Positions 14,764-22,829 of a DNA stretch of 24,961 nucleotides are shown here, in pieces. Within the stretch, counting starts at the first letter, position 1, and every line of letters starts with the position of its first letter. The translations under genes and the position numbers were made by a program. Below the pieces are notes generated by a model. The model had not been told where the DNA came from, searched no databases, and was given only the letters and a program-made list of their open reading frames with translations. This stretch comes from an uncultured Actinomycetes bacterium (GTDB lineage Bacteria; Actinomycetota; Actinomycetes; Nanopelagicales; Nanopelagicaceae). Location: assembly GCA_903892335.1 (NCBI GenBank), contig CAITID010000071.1, forward strand, positions 1 through 24,961, given 5' to 3'.

Positions 14764-16650
14764 GTGGTTGAGCCACTTAAGTTAAAACGTCAGAGGATTG
14801 ACGCAAAACCGATCAAAGTTAAAGAGTCTGAGCAAAGTGGATATGTTGCCGAAGTATTGGTACAAACTCCTGTTTCTTTCGTAGAGCAAATATATAGTTA
14901 CGCGATTCCGCTGGTTTTATCCGAATCGGCCGTTGTTGGTTCAATCGTTCTAATCGAGTATGGACGATTAAAAACTAAAGGATTAATCCTCTCGATTTCT
15001 CGATCTTCATCTGTGGGCAAGTTAAAGAGCATTATCCAAGTAATCGGAGTTCCCGGAATTATTGATGATCTGACATTGAAGCACTTTCAATCGGTCAGAG
15101 CTCGTTTTGGTGGAAATCTTTGGAATCTAATTGAAGCGCATCTTCCTCCAATCCCAGCCAAGCACCGGTATACCGCAAAAGATCCAATAAAAGTGAGTTT
15201 TAAAGAAGAAACTTCGTTTCTGCAACAAACTTTAAACGCATCTGATTATCTAGAGTTATCCAATCAATCAACTGTACGTTGCGCCATTTCACAGCCACAA
15301 GGATTGCCACCTTTTACTTTGTTAACTGAGATCGTTGGTTTGCGAGTGAGCAAGGGTACAGTTTTAATATTGGTAGATAATTTTCGCGAATTTGATGTGA
15401 TCAAAAAGATTTTGCAAGAGAGATTTGCAAATTCTTGTATTTGTTTAGATTCACGGGACAGTAGATCTTTAAGATTTAATACCTTTCTAGATGCAAACAT
15501 GGGCACAAATCAAATAATCTTGGCAAACCGCAGCGGAGCATTTACGCGCTTACCTGAGAATGCTTCGGTAATTGTAGTAAACGATGGGGATCAATCTCAT
15601 TATGAACAGAGATCTCCTGGATGGAATTCTCGCGATGTTACTTTGCTTCGTTCCTCAGCTATTTCCTTAATTTTTTATAGCGCCTATCACTCACTTGAAA
15701 TAGCCAGATTGATCGACATCAAATGGTTAAAGAAGCTTTCAACCAGAGAAATAAACAATTGTTCGTATCATGTTTTGGATGGTTCTAAGTCCTATGTTTC
15801 CCTGATTAAGAAGAATATAAAAAATGGCAATGTTTTGGTTAGTGTTGCAGGAAAGGGATATGCAAATATCTTCCTTTGTAGTAAATGCAAGAATTTAGTG
15901 GTGTGTGGCTGTGGTGGAAAGCTTAAAATCGAAAAAGCTAATACCGACCCCGTTTGCTATTTGTGCAAGTCAGTTCATAAAAATTGGAGTTGCTCTTTTT
16001 GTTCAAACAACAGACCATTTGTGATTGATCGAGGTATCGATAGAACGGCGGAGGAGATTGGCAGAGCCGTGCCTGGTGCGCGCGTGGTGGTTTCACAGAA
16101 AGATCATTTATATGAAGCTAGTGATGATTTTTCAATCGTTGTATCAACTAGAGGTTGTGAACCATATATAGATTATGCAGCAGTTATTTTGCTTGATTGC
16201 GAGCGAATCTATAATCAACCTACTTTGCGGGCCGAAGAGGAGGCGAAGCGTCTTTGGTTTGATTTAATCACCAGGGTTAAAAATGAAGGTGATGTGTTCA
16301 TTTCGCTTCAAAATAACCATCCGGTTACTCAGCAATTATTGAAGCGACAAAATTTCAATGATGTTGATTTGAAAAATCGTTTAGAATCGAAATTACCACC
16401 ATATTTTCGGTGCGCGATCGTGAGTGGGCCTAAAAAGGATATTTCGATTTTTGCACAAAACTTGAAAACTGAGCATTCCTACTTGATCTCAGGTCCAATC
16501 CAAATAAGCGCTGACAAAAGTTACGTGGTGATTAGATTTGAGTACTCAGAAAGTTCTATTGTTGTTGAGCTATTAGATGACATCGTGAAGGTTCAAGGGG
16601 TAAAGGGTAAGGATATTTTTGATGTTCGATTTGATCCGTATGAACTTTAG
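14764..16650 (+). CDS. priA: PriA-like primosomal protein N' without helicase motifs
   Basis: PriA restarts stalled replication forks. This 628-residue protein has the N-terminal 3' DNA-binding domain (VAEVLVQTP from about residue 28), and a helicase core in which the Walker A lysine loop is absent. The region of the DEAH box reads VVNDGDQSHYEQRSP (271-285). A zinc-binding insert with eight cysteines (372, 375, 381, 383, 398, 401, 410, 413) is intact. Actinobacterial PriA proteins in Mycobacterium and Streptomyces are known to lack detectable ATPase motifs, so this fits the family and not recent decay; the frame is intact. A structural role in restart is inferred. The GTG start at 14764 is tentative; residues 1-25 are poorly conserved. 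Confidence 0.88.
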   Translation: MVEPLKLKRQRIDAKPIKVKESEQSGYVAEVLVQTPVSFVEQIYSYAIPLVLSESAVVGSIVLIEYGRLKTKGLILSISRSSSVGKLKSIIQVIGVPGIIDDLTLKHFQSVRARFGGNLWNLIEAHLPPIPAKHRYTAKDPIKVSFKEETSFLQQTLNASDYLELSNQSTVRCAISQPQGLPPFTLLTEIVGLRVSKGTVLILVDNFREFDVIKKILQERFANSCICLDSRDSRSLRFNTFLDANMGTNQIILANRSGAFTRLPENASVIVVNDGDQSHYEQRSPGWNSRDVTLLRSSAISLIFYSAYHSLEIARLIDIKWLKKLSTREINNCSYHVLDGSKSYVSLIKKNIKNGNVLVSVAGKGYANIFLCSKCKNLVVCGCGGKLKIEKANTDPVCYLCKSVHKNWSCSFCSNNRPFVIDRGIDRTAEEIGRAVPGARVVVSQKDHLYEASDDFSIVVSTRGCEPYIDYAAVILLDCERIYNQPTLRAEEEAKRLWFDLITRVKNEGDVFISLQNNHPVTQQLLKRQNFNDVDLKNRLESKLPPYFRCAIVSGPKKDISIFAQNLKTEHSYLISGPIQISADKSYVVIRFEYSESSIVVELLDDIVKVQGVKGKDIFDVRFDPYEL

Positions 16651-16663
16651 TTAATTTTTGCCG

Positions 16664-16669
16664 TATCAT
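16664..16669 (+). promoter_or_regulatory. Candidate -10 box of a leaderless def promoter
   Basis: TATCAT matches the TATAAT consensus in five of six positions. It lies six bases before the def ATG at 16676, which would put the transcript start at the start codon. No good -35 box is seen. It would begin the def-fmt-rsmB-rpe unit. Confidence 0.5.
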
Positions 16670-16675
16670 AAGCGT

Positions 16676-17236
16676 ATGTCTATCAAGCCTATTCGCCTCT
16701 TCGGTGATCCAGTGTTGGTTACACCCGCCACCCCTGTTATTGATTTTGATAAAGAACTTCGAAATCTAGTTCGGGATTTAACGCAGACGATGCAGGCTGC
16801 GCCGGGTGCTGGTTTAGCGGCCCCGCAAATTGGAGTGCCATTACGAGTGTTTGTCTGGGATGTTGATGATGAATTAGGCCATCTAGTTAATCCAACCTTG
16901 GACTTAAGCGATGAAATGCAAGAGGGTCAAGAGGGCTGTCTGTCTTTTCCAGAATTAAGTTATGAAACTCCTCGTGCATTTCGGGCCGTAGCTAAAGGAT
17001 TTAATATGCATGGTGATCCCATTGTTATTGAAGGAAGTGCTTTATTGGCGCGGGCTTTGCAACATGAAACTGATCATCTCGATGGAGTTTTATTCATTGA
17101 TCGACTCAATGAAGCTGATCGAAAGATTGCCATGAAAGAGATCCGAGATTCTCAGTGGTTTGGTTTAGCAACTGAAAATGGTTTATCCCCGGAAATCAGA
17201 GTTTCACCTCATCGAACTTTCGGCGCTAGCCTTTGA
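16676..17236 (+). CDS. def: Peptide deformylase
   Basis: It removes the N-formyl group from new proteins. From ATG 16676 the protein has 186 residues and shows all three family motifs: GAGLAAPQIG (44-53), EGCLS (86-90, metal ligand Cys88) and HETDH (His130, Glu131, His134). A TTG at 16658 would add six residues, but it overlaps the candidate -10 box and has no Shine-Dalgarno sequence, so ATG 16676 is preferred. There are 25 bases after priA. Its stop overlaps the fmt TTG start; def and fmt act on the same formyl-methionine cycle. Confidence 0.96.
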   Translation: MSIKPIRLFGDPVLVTPATPVIDFDKELRNLVRDLTQTMQAAPGAGLAAPQIGVPLRVFVWDVDDELGHLVNPTLDLSDEMQEGQEGCLSFPELSYETPRAFRAVAKGFNMHGDPIVIEGSALLARALQHETDHLDGVLFIDRLNEADRKIAMKEIRDSQWFGLATENGLSPEIRVSPHRTFGASL

Positions 17237-18156
17237 AATTAAAAGTTTGTATTGCTTCTTCTTCCCTAGTTTCCCAAGCAGCGATTGAAGCCTTTAATAG
17301 ATCATCTGAAGTCGATTTAGTTTGCATTATTTCAAATCCTGATAAACCCACCGGTAGGGGTCAGGCATTTACAGCGAATCCATTAGCCCAGTGGGCTAGT
17401 TCAAGTGGATTAACTGTCCATAAACCACAAACTGATGAAGAAATAGCAAAAATATTAATTGAAAATAGCATTGATTTACTGATAACAATTGCATACGGAC
17501 ATATTCTCTCCGCTTTCGTCTTGGAAATACCTTCGTATGGCTGCTTGAATCTACATTTTTCACTCTTACCAAAGTATCGAGGGGCAGCTCCGGTGCAGTG
17601 GGCTTTACTTAATGGGGATACCAAAACCGGAGTAACAGTTTTTAAATTAGAAGCCGGAATGGACACAGGGCCAATTTTCGTTCAAAAAGAATTCCCAATT
17701 TCAGAACATGACACGACCCAATCATTGCTTAACAAGTTGACCCCAATGGGTGTTGAATCTTTGCAAGAAAGTGTTGCTATGTTGCGTAACGGGCAGCAAC
17801 CAGAGCCGCAAGATTCCGCGTCAGCATCCCTAGCCCCAAAAATAATGAAGGATGCGGGACGAATTAATTGGCAGATGGCTGCGGCCACAATTTATAATCA
17901 GTATCGAGCAATTGGTGAAAATCCTGGTCTCTTTACAGATTTGTTGGGGATTCGAATTAGAATCAATGAGATCGTTCTAGACAAGGATCGAAGATATCCA
18001 GTTGGCAGCATTAATTTGGTTGACAATAAATTATTTGTGGGCACAGGTGATTTCGCGATAGAGATCAAATCTTTAACGCCACAAGGGCGAAAACCCATGA
18101 GTGGTATCGATTTTTACAACGGGTTAAGGGATAAATCGGGGCTTAAGTTTGCGTAA
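17233..18156 (+). CDS. fmt: Methionyl-tRNA formyltransferase
   Basis: It formylates initiator Met-tRNA with 10-formyl-tetrahydrofolate. The 307-residue protein has the catalytic Asn106, His108 and Asp144 and the signature SLLPKYRGAAP (110-120), followed by a C-terminal OB-type domain (about 205-307) that contacts tRNA. It starts at TTG, sharing bases with the def stop (TTGA), and translation is probably coupled since no Shine-Dalgarno sequence is visible. The 3' end overlaps rsmB by eight bases. Confidence 0.97.
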   Translation: MKLKVCIASSSLVSQAAIEAFNRSSEVDLVCIISNPDKPTGRGQAFTANPLAQWASSSGLTVHKPQTDEEIAKILIENSIDLLITIAYGHILSAFVLEIPSYGCLNLHFSLLPKYRGAAPVQWALLNGDTKTGVTVFKLEAGMDTGPIFVQKEFPISEHDTTQSLLNKLTPMGVESLQESVAMLRNGQQPEPQDSASASLAPKIMKDAGRINWQMAAATIYNQYRAIGENPGLFTDLLGIRIRINEIVLDKDRRYPVGSINLVDNKLFVGTGDFAIEIKSLTPQGRKPMSGIDFYNGLRDKSGLKFA

Positions 18157-19477
18157 GCCATCACCGAATTCGGCCAGATTGCTGGCATACCAATTGATTT
18201 CTCAGGTTAATCGCGAAGGGGCATATGCCAATATCCGACTTCCTGAATTATTGCGGAAAAGTAAATTAGTACAAAAAGATAAGAATCTTGTTACCGAGAT
18301 CTCCTACGGAACATTACGTATGCAAGGCCGTCATGATTTCATTGCAAAGAAGTTTATCGACCGCGATTTTGATCTATTGGATCCACAAATTCAAGATTTA
18401 TTACGTATGGGCATACATCAATTAACCCAAATGCGAATACCTAATCATGCAGCAGTTAGTGAAACTGTGGAAGTTGCTCGGTTTGCTGCTGGTGATTCAA
18501 AGGCTAGTTATGTAAATGCGATTCTACGCAAGGTGGCTGATAATCAAGAAATTACTGCAGATTTAGCAAGCCTGGATTTGATTGATTCACTTAGCATCCA
18601 ATACAGCCATCCTAAATGGATAATTAATGCCTATCACGATCAATTAAGGAATTGGACTGAAGTAGAAGAGTTACTTAAAGCAAATAATGAAGCGGCTACT
18701 CCAGATGTTATCCGCTGGCCCGGAAAATCTACCCACGAAGAATTTCTAGAACTAGGAGCGAATAAGATTTCTGATTCTGTGAACGGATATCAAATAGCAA
18801 CAGTTCCATCAGAATTTCCACCTATCATCGAGCGAAGAGCGGGCGTGCAAGATCGTGGTTCGCAGATGGTTGTAGAAAACTTCTTGGCAACTTGGCAGCC
18901 TGGATTATCTTGGTTAGATATGTGTGCTGGCCCTGGAGGAAAAGCTGCCTATCTGTTTCATTCACTGATTGAAAAAGAGCCCGAAGTAAACTTCTTAGCA
19001 AATGAACCAATACCTCATCGAGCAGAATTAGTGAAACGTGTTGTAAATAATGATTTAGTAGTGAGTGTGGATGCGAGAGAGCCAGGTAACTTCGATCAAT
19101 TATTTGATCGAATCCTGATCGACGCTCCGTGCTCTGGGTTAGGTGCTTTGCGCAGACGGCCTGAAGCCAGATGGCGGAAGAATCTTGCAGATTTAAAAGA
19201 GCTGGTTGTTATACAACGTCAATTGATAAGTAGCGGTGCAAAGTTGCTTAAGCCAAATGGAGTAATCGCTTATGTCACTTGTTCACCGCATTTATCTGAA
19301 ACCAAAGCTCAGGTTATGAACTTCTTAATTGATCATCCAGAGATGGCAATATTGGATATTTCAAAGATAAATACAGCTCACTCGGCTGGCCATCTAGATG
19401 ACGGAACAGTTCAACTTTGGACTCACCGAAACAGATCTGACAGTATGTTCATGGCCTTTCTGAAGAAGATTGGTTAG
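18149..19477 (+). CDS. rsmB: 16S rRNA m5C967 methyltransferase, NusB-like N-terminal domain
   Basis: RsmB (Sun/Fmu) methylates a cytosine in 16S rRNA using SAM. The 442-residue protein has an N-terminal NusB-like RNA-binding domain (about 1-140) and a Rossmann methyltransferase domain. That domain has WLDMCAGPGGKAAYL (about 253-267), the release cysteine Cys328 in DAPCSGLG and the nucleophile Cys378 in VTCSPH. The TTG start overlaps fmt by eight bases; GGGG at 18138-18141 is seven bases upstream and is a possible weak ribosome binding site. fmt-rsmB-rpe is a common actinobacterial order. Confidence 0.96.
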   Translation: MRKPSPNSARLLAYQLISQVNREGAYANIRLPELLRKSKLVQKDKNLVTEISYGTLRMQGRHDFIAKKFIDRDFDLLDPQIQDLLRMGIHQLTQMRIPNHAAVSETVEVARFAAGDSKASYVNAILRKVADNQEITADLASLDLIDSLSIQYSHPKWIINAYHDQLRNWTEVEELLKANNEAATPDVIRWPGKSTHEEFLELGANKISDSVNGYQIATVPSEFPPIIERRAGVQDRGSQMVVENFLATWQPGLSWLDMCAGPGGKAAYLFHSLIEKEPEVNFLANEPIPHRAELVKRVVNNDLVVSVDAREPGNFDQLFDRILIDAPCSGLGALRRRPEARWRKNLADLKELVVIQRQLISSGAKLLKPNGVIAYVTCSPHLSETKAQVMNFLIDHPEMAILDISKINTAHSAGHLDDGTVQLWTHRNRSDSMFMAFLKKIG

Positions 19478-19485
19478 ATAGGGCC

Positions 19486-20166
19486 GTGAGCAAGAAATTA
19501 ACCGCATATATTGCGCCCAGTATTTTAAATGCTAATTTTGATGATTTAGAAAATGAGATTAAAAAAGTTTCTGGAACGGCTGATTTTCTTCATCTTGATA
19601 TTATGGACAACAATTTTGTACCAAACTTTACCTTTGATTTAGATCAAGCAGCACATATTATGAAAATTTCTGCGCTAAAAGTGGATGCTCATTTAATGAT
19701 TGCCGAACCTGATTACTTTGCCCCTAGGTATGCCGAAAAAGGTGCACATTCCGTTACGTTTCATTTTGAGGCTGCAAAAGATGTTCCTTCCTTAATTGCA
19801 AATATCAGATCAAATGGAGCCAAAGTTGGTTTAGCAATAAAGCCGAAAACCCCATTTTTAGATGTGGCCGATTACCTATCCGATATCGATATGTTACTAA
19901 TCATGACCGTTGAACCTGGATTTGGTGGGCAATCATTTATGGAAGATCAATTAGAAAAGGTAATTCAAGCAAGATCAAAAATTAATTCATTGTCATTAGT
20001 TGATGTTTTGCTGCAAGTTGATGGTGGTATCTCTGAAAATACCATCGAAATGGCTGCTAAAGCAGGAGCCAATTGTTTTGTTGCGGGAAGTGCGGTTTAC
20101 CGAGATGCAAACCCCGCAAACATGGTTGCAAAGCTTAGAGACTTAGCAAACGCAGCTTTTATTTAA
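19486..20166 (+). CDS. rpe: Ribulose-phosphate 3-epimerase
   Basis: It interconverts ribulose 5-phosphate and xylulose 5-phosphate in the pentose phosphate pathway. The 226-residue TIM-barrel protein shows APSILNANF, the metal-binding HLDIMDNNFVPN, DAHLMI, TVEPGFGGQSF and QVDGGIS, all typical. The GTG start is eight bases after rsmB with no strong Shine-Dalgarno sequence. The last eight bases overlap the convergent serB gene. An inverted repeat AGCTTT (20154-20159) / AAAGCT (20184-20189) spans the junction. Confidence 0.97.
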   Translation: MSKKLTAYIAPSILNANFDDLENEIKKVSGTADFLHLDIMDNNFVPNFTFDLDQAAHIMKISALKVDAHLMIAEPDYFAPRYAEKGAHSVTFHFEAAKDVPSLIANIRSNGAKVGLAIKPKTPFLDVADYLSDIDMLLIMTVEPGFGGQSFMEDQLEKVIQARSKINSLSLVDVLLQVDGGISENTIEMAAKAGANCFVAGSAVYRDANPANMVAKLRDLANAAFI

Positions 20167-21328
20167 CACCAGTAAAGAGAAGTAAAGCTCTCATATCTGG
20201 ATGCGAAATGGTTGAGTGTGCCTGCGTTCGAACTATTTCCTTAGCGTTATAGGCAAAGCTATGACCAGCAATGGCCATCATTTCTAAATCATTGGCTCCA
20301 TCGCCAACTACTACGGTGTTGCTGAGTGAAATCTTTTCCTTTTCCGCAGCTAATCTGAGCGAATGCGCCTTACCGGCAGAGTTCATAATTTCACCTTCTA
20401 ATTGACCTGTTAGTAGACCATCTTTAATCTCTAGTTTATTTGCAAAGATGTAATCGATAGATATTTTATCAAGAGGAGCTTTTATAACATCAAGGAAGCC
20501 ACCACTTACTACGGCCACCTTGTGGCCTGCTTTCTTTATCGCACTTAATGTTTCTAAAACACCTGGATTAAAGGTTAGGGAGGCTGAGATCTGCTGAATG
20601 GCCGGTACTGGCAAACCAGATAGAAGATTCACGCGCTCTTTAAGAGACTGAGTGAAATCTAATTCACCAGCCATCGCTTTCTCAGTAATAGCTTTGACCT
20701 TAGTTGCAACACCTGCTTTTTCAGCAAGTTGATCAATTACTTCTTCACCAATAAGGGTTGAATCCATATCGAAGACAAATAATTTTCGGTCACCATTATT
20801 GAGTAATTCAGTATCAAAGTAAATATCCAGCTGATTGCTAAGTGCAACCTTTTTTACCTGCTGCTGAACTTTATCGAAATCAAGATTAGTGAATTCTGCT
20901 TGGAAAGTAATGCCTGTGAGTTCAGCGATTTTATCTATCTGCATATTAAGAATGTTTGCGCCGATTTCCTGAATGCATTCAGTTAGCATTGCTAATTTTT
21001 TGGGATCTAGGTTTTGCTCAACAAGCATAAAGAAAGCTTTATAGCTCTCTGTTTTATTTGTATTTTCCTGAGAAAAATCAATGGCAATATCAGCAGAGAT
21101 TTCTTTGGCAAGTAATTCCAAATCCGTTTCAACCGCCAATGCGTGGTCAGGAAGTAATTTAATTAGAATGGTTTGGAGCAATCTTTGCCCAACAACAATC
21201 TGCTTAATATCTAAAATCTCTACTGAGAACTCCGCCAATTTGTTAATCACAGAAGAGGTGATACCAGGTTTATCCACGCCAGAAACAAGAATTAATCCGG
21301 TGAAATCGCCTTTATTCGGGGTTGCCAT
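20159..21328 (-). CDS. serB: Phosphoserine phosphatase with two N-terminal ACT-like domains
   Basis: It makes serine from phosphoserine. The 389-residue protein is the long SerB form: ACT-like domains at about residues 10-85 and 97-170, then a HAD phosphatase domain. The phosphatase motifs are FDMDSTLI (Asp187 nucleophile, Asp189), VVSGGF, and VGDGANDLEM. The long form with ACT domains resembles mycobacterial SerB2, where they can bind serine. The ATG at 21326-21328 has a TAATCT box six bases upstream and no Shine-Dalgarno sequence, which suggests a leaderless mRNA. It is divergent from an ABC ATPase; Mycobacterium tuberculosis has the same two genes side by side. Confidence 0.96.
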   Translation of the reverse strand: MATPNKGDFTGLILVSGVDKPGITSSVINKLAEFSVEILDIKQIVVGQRLLQTILIKLLPDHALAVETDLELLAKEISADIAIDFSQENTNKTESYKAFFMLVEQNLDPKKLAMLTECIQEIGANILNMQIDKIAELTGITFQAEFTNLDFDKVQQQVKKVALSNQLDIYFDTELLNNGDRKLFVFDMDSTLIGEEVIDQLAEKAGVATKVKAITEKAMAGELDFTQSLKERVNLLSGLPVPAIQQISASLTFNPGVLETLSAIKKAGHKVAVVSGGFLDVIKAPLDKISIDYIFANKLEIKDGLLTGQLEGEIMNSAGKAHSLRLAAEKEKISLSNTVVVGDGANDLEMMAIAGHSFAYNAKEIVRTQAHSTISHPDMRALLLFTGVK

Positions 21329-21334
21329 ATGCTC

Positions 21335-21340
21335 AGATTA
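21335..21340 (-). promoter_or_regulatory. Candidate -10 box of a leaderless serB promoter
   Basis: On the minus strand the hexamer is TAATCT, then six bases (GAGCAT), then the serB ATG. The arrangement is the same as for bldD and def. No -35 box is recognised. Confidence 0.5.
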
Positions 21341-21363
21341 TCGGTTAATTCTCCGATTGCGGG

Positions 21364-21369
21364 TATCTT
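21364..21369 (+). promoter_or_regulatory. Candidate -10 box for the ABC ATPase gene
   Basis: TATCTT lies eight bases before the GTG at 21378. It faces away from the serB box in the 49-base divergent gap. The transcript would be leaderless or nearly so. Confidence 0.35.
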
Positions 21370-21377
21370 TTCTCATT

Positions 21378-22160
21378 GTGAGCGCTATTTTCGAGTTTGA
21401 TAATGTGATTGTTCGAAGAGGCGAAAAAAATATTCTAGGTCCTATTACTTGGTTGGTAAATTCAGATGAGCGATGGGTAATCCTCGGGCCTAACGGAGCA
21501 GGAAAAACAACGTTGTTGCAGTTGTGCGCAACTTTAATTCATCCAACCTCTGGTCAGATTAAAATCTTAGGGCAGAGATTAGGCAGAGTCGACGTATTTG
21601 AATTACGTACTCGCATTGGCATTACTTCTTCAGCTTTTGTGAAAGATTTTCCGGATGATGAAATCGTTATGGATATAGTTTTGACTGCGGCTTATGCAAT
21701 GCTGGGTCGTTGGCAGGAAAACTATGATCTTTGGGATGAATCGCGCGCTAAAGCATTATTAACCGCGCTGGGGGTTCGAGATTTAGGGGAACGTATTTTC
21801 TCCTCACTTAGTGAAGGTGAGAAGAAGCGAGTTCAAATTGCACGGGCGTTGATGGCGGATCCCGAATTACTTCTTTTAGATGAACCAGCATCATCCTTAG
21901 ATCTTGGCGGCCGAGAAGATTTACTTCAAAGATTAGAAAAACTTGCTTCCGACCCATATTCACCTGCAACAGTAATTGTTACTCATCATATTGAAGAGAT
22001 TCCGATCGGAACGACCCATGCACTTCTACTTAAAGATGGTGAAGTGATTGCACAGGGGTCAGTTGACCGAGTAATAACCAGTGCGTTTATGACCCAAGCT
22101 TACGGTTTGCCAATTAGCGTCCAAAGTGATGGCGGCAGATATTTTGCTCGAGCAATCTAG
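21378..22160 (+). CDS. ABC-type ATPase, substrate unknown
   Basis: The 260-residue protein is one ABC nucleotide-binding domain: Walker A GPNGAGKTT (37-45), signature LSEGE (144-148), Walker B LLLLDEP (164-170) and a switch histidine in VTHHIEE (203 or 204). The Q-loop glutamine after Walker A is not seen; the region reads GITSSAF. No permease or binding-protein gene is adjacent, so the partner, if any, is elsewhere. The same type of ATPase lies next to serB in mycobacteria. The frame stays open far upstream (to about 21081) because of the opposite serB gene; GTG 21378 is chosen since the conserved domain begins right after it. The 3' end overlaps ung by about 32 bases. Confidence 0.85.
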   Translation: MSAIFEFDNVIVRRGEKNILGPITWLVNSDERWVILGPNGAGKTTLLQLCATLIHPTSGQIKILGQRLGRVDVFELRTRIGITSSAFVKDFPDDEIVMDIVLTAAYAMLGRWQENYDLWDESRAKALLTALGVRDLGERIFSSLSEGEKKRVQIARALMADPELLLLDEPASSLDLGGREDLLQRLEKLASDPYSPATVIVTHHIEEIPIGTTHALLLKDGEVIAQGSVDRVITSAFMTQAYGLPISVQSDGGRYFARAI

Positions 22161-22782
22161 TTTTTGGGAACAAATTCCTAGTTCTTGGAAGAAAATACTT
22201 GATCAAGATGAGCTTCATGCAGTTGAAAGATCGATTGGCACGAACTATCAACCTGCACTAAATCAAATTTTCCGCTCACTTGTAGTTCCTCCACCGAAGG
22301 TGAAAGTTTTAATACTAGGACAGGATCCGTACCCAAGAAATGATTATGCAATGGGTTTTGCCTTTTCAGTCCCCGCCAAGTCGGCCTCTTTACCTGCATC
22401 ATTAAGAAATATATTTAAAGAGTTGTTGGATGATCTAAAGATAAAGCGAGCAAATGGTGATTTAAGTGATTGGGCGAATCAAGGAGTGCTTCTACTAAAT
22501 CGAACATTAACAATTGGAAAAGATGGAATTTCCAATCATCGAAATAGTGGCTGGCATTTAATAACTGAGCGAATAGTTAAATATGTCGCCGATAACGGAG
22601 CTATTGCAATTCTGTGGGGTAATGATGCCCAAGAAATGCAAGGATTCTTCAAACCAGAACAGGTAATAAAGAGTGCGCATCCAAGTCCACTGTCAGCTTA
22701 TCGTGGCTTCTTCGGCTCTAAGCCTTTCTCTAAAGTAAATGATTTGTTGATTGCTAAGGGTGAGCAGGCAATAAAGTGGTAA
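22129..22782 (+). CDS. ung: Uracil-DNA glycosylase, family 1
   Basis: Ung cuts uracil from DNA at the start of base excision repair. From ATG 22129 the protein has 217 residues. It shows the water-activating Asp66 in LILGQDPYP (62-70), LLLNRTLT (121-128) and the leucine-loop motif HPSPLSAYRGFFG with His184. The actinobacterial form GQDPYP replaces the GQDPYH of E. coli. The start is uncertain: GTG 22126, ATG 22129 and TTG 22141 are all in frame without a clear Shine-Dalgarno sequence, and all lie inside the ABC ATPase gene. Expression is probably coupled to that gene. A strong terminator follows the stop. Confidence 0.95.
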   Translation: MAADILLEQSSFWEQIPSSWKKILDQDELHAVERSIGTNYQPALNQIFRSLVVPPPKVKVLILGQDPYPRNDYAMGFAFSVPAKSASLPASLRNIFKELLDDLKIKRANGDLSDWANQGVLLLNRTLTIGKDGISNHRNSGWHLITERIVKYVADNGAIAILWGNDAQEMQGFFKPEQVIKSAHPSPLSAYRGFFGSKPFSKVNDLLIAKGEQAIKW

Positions 22783-22783
22783 A

Positions 22784-22818
22784 AAAATAGTGGGCAACAC
22801 AAGGTTGCCCACTATTTT
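22784..22818. terminator. Two-way intrinsic terminator between ung and the purine permease
   Basis: A perfect 15-base-pair stem pairs 22784-22798 with 22804-22818 around the five-base loop ACAAG. The arms begin with AAAA and end with TTTT, so each strand has a G+C-rich stem core (GTGGGCAAC) followed by a run of T. It lies between two convergent genes and can serve both. Confidence 0.93.
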
Positions 22819-22829
22819 ATGTTTTAGTT

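Noticed and set aside
14764..16650. priA as a decaying pseudogene because helicase motifs are missing
   Set aside because: The frame is intact, the zinc cysteines are all kept, and loss of ATPase motifs is typical of actinobacterial PriA.
21081..21377. Upstream extension of the ABC ATPase frame
   Set aside because: It is antisense to serB, has no family similarity, and the ABC domain begins just after GTG 21378.
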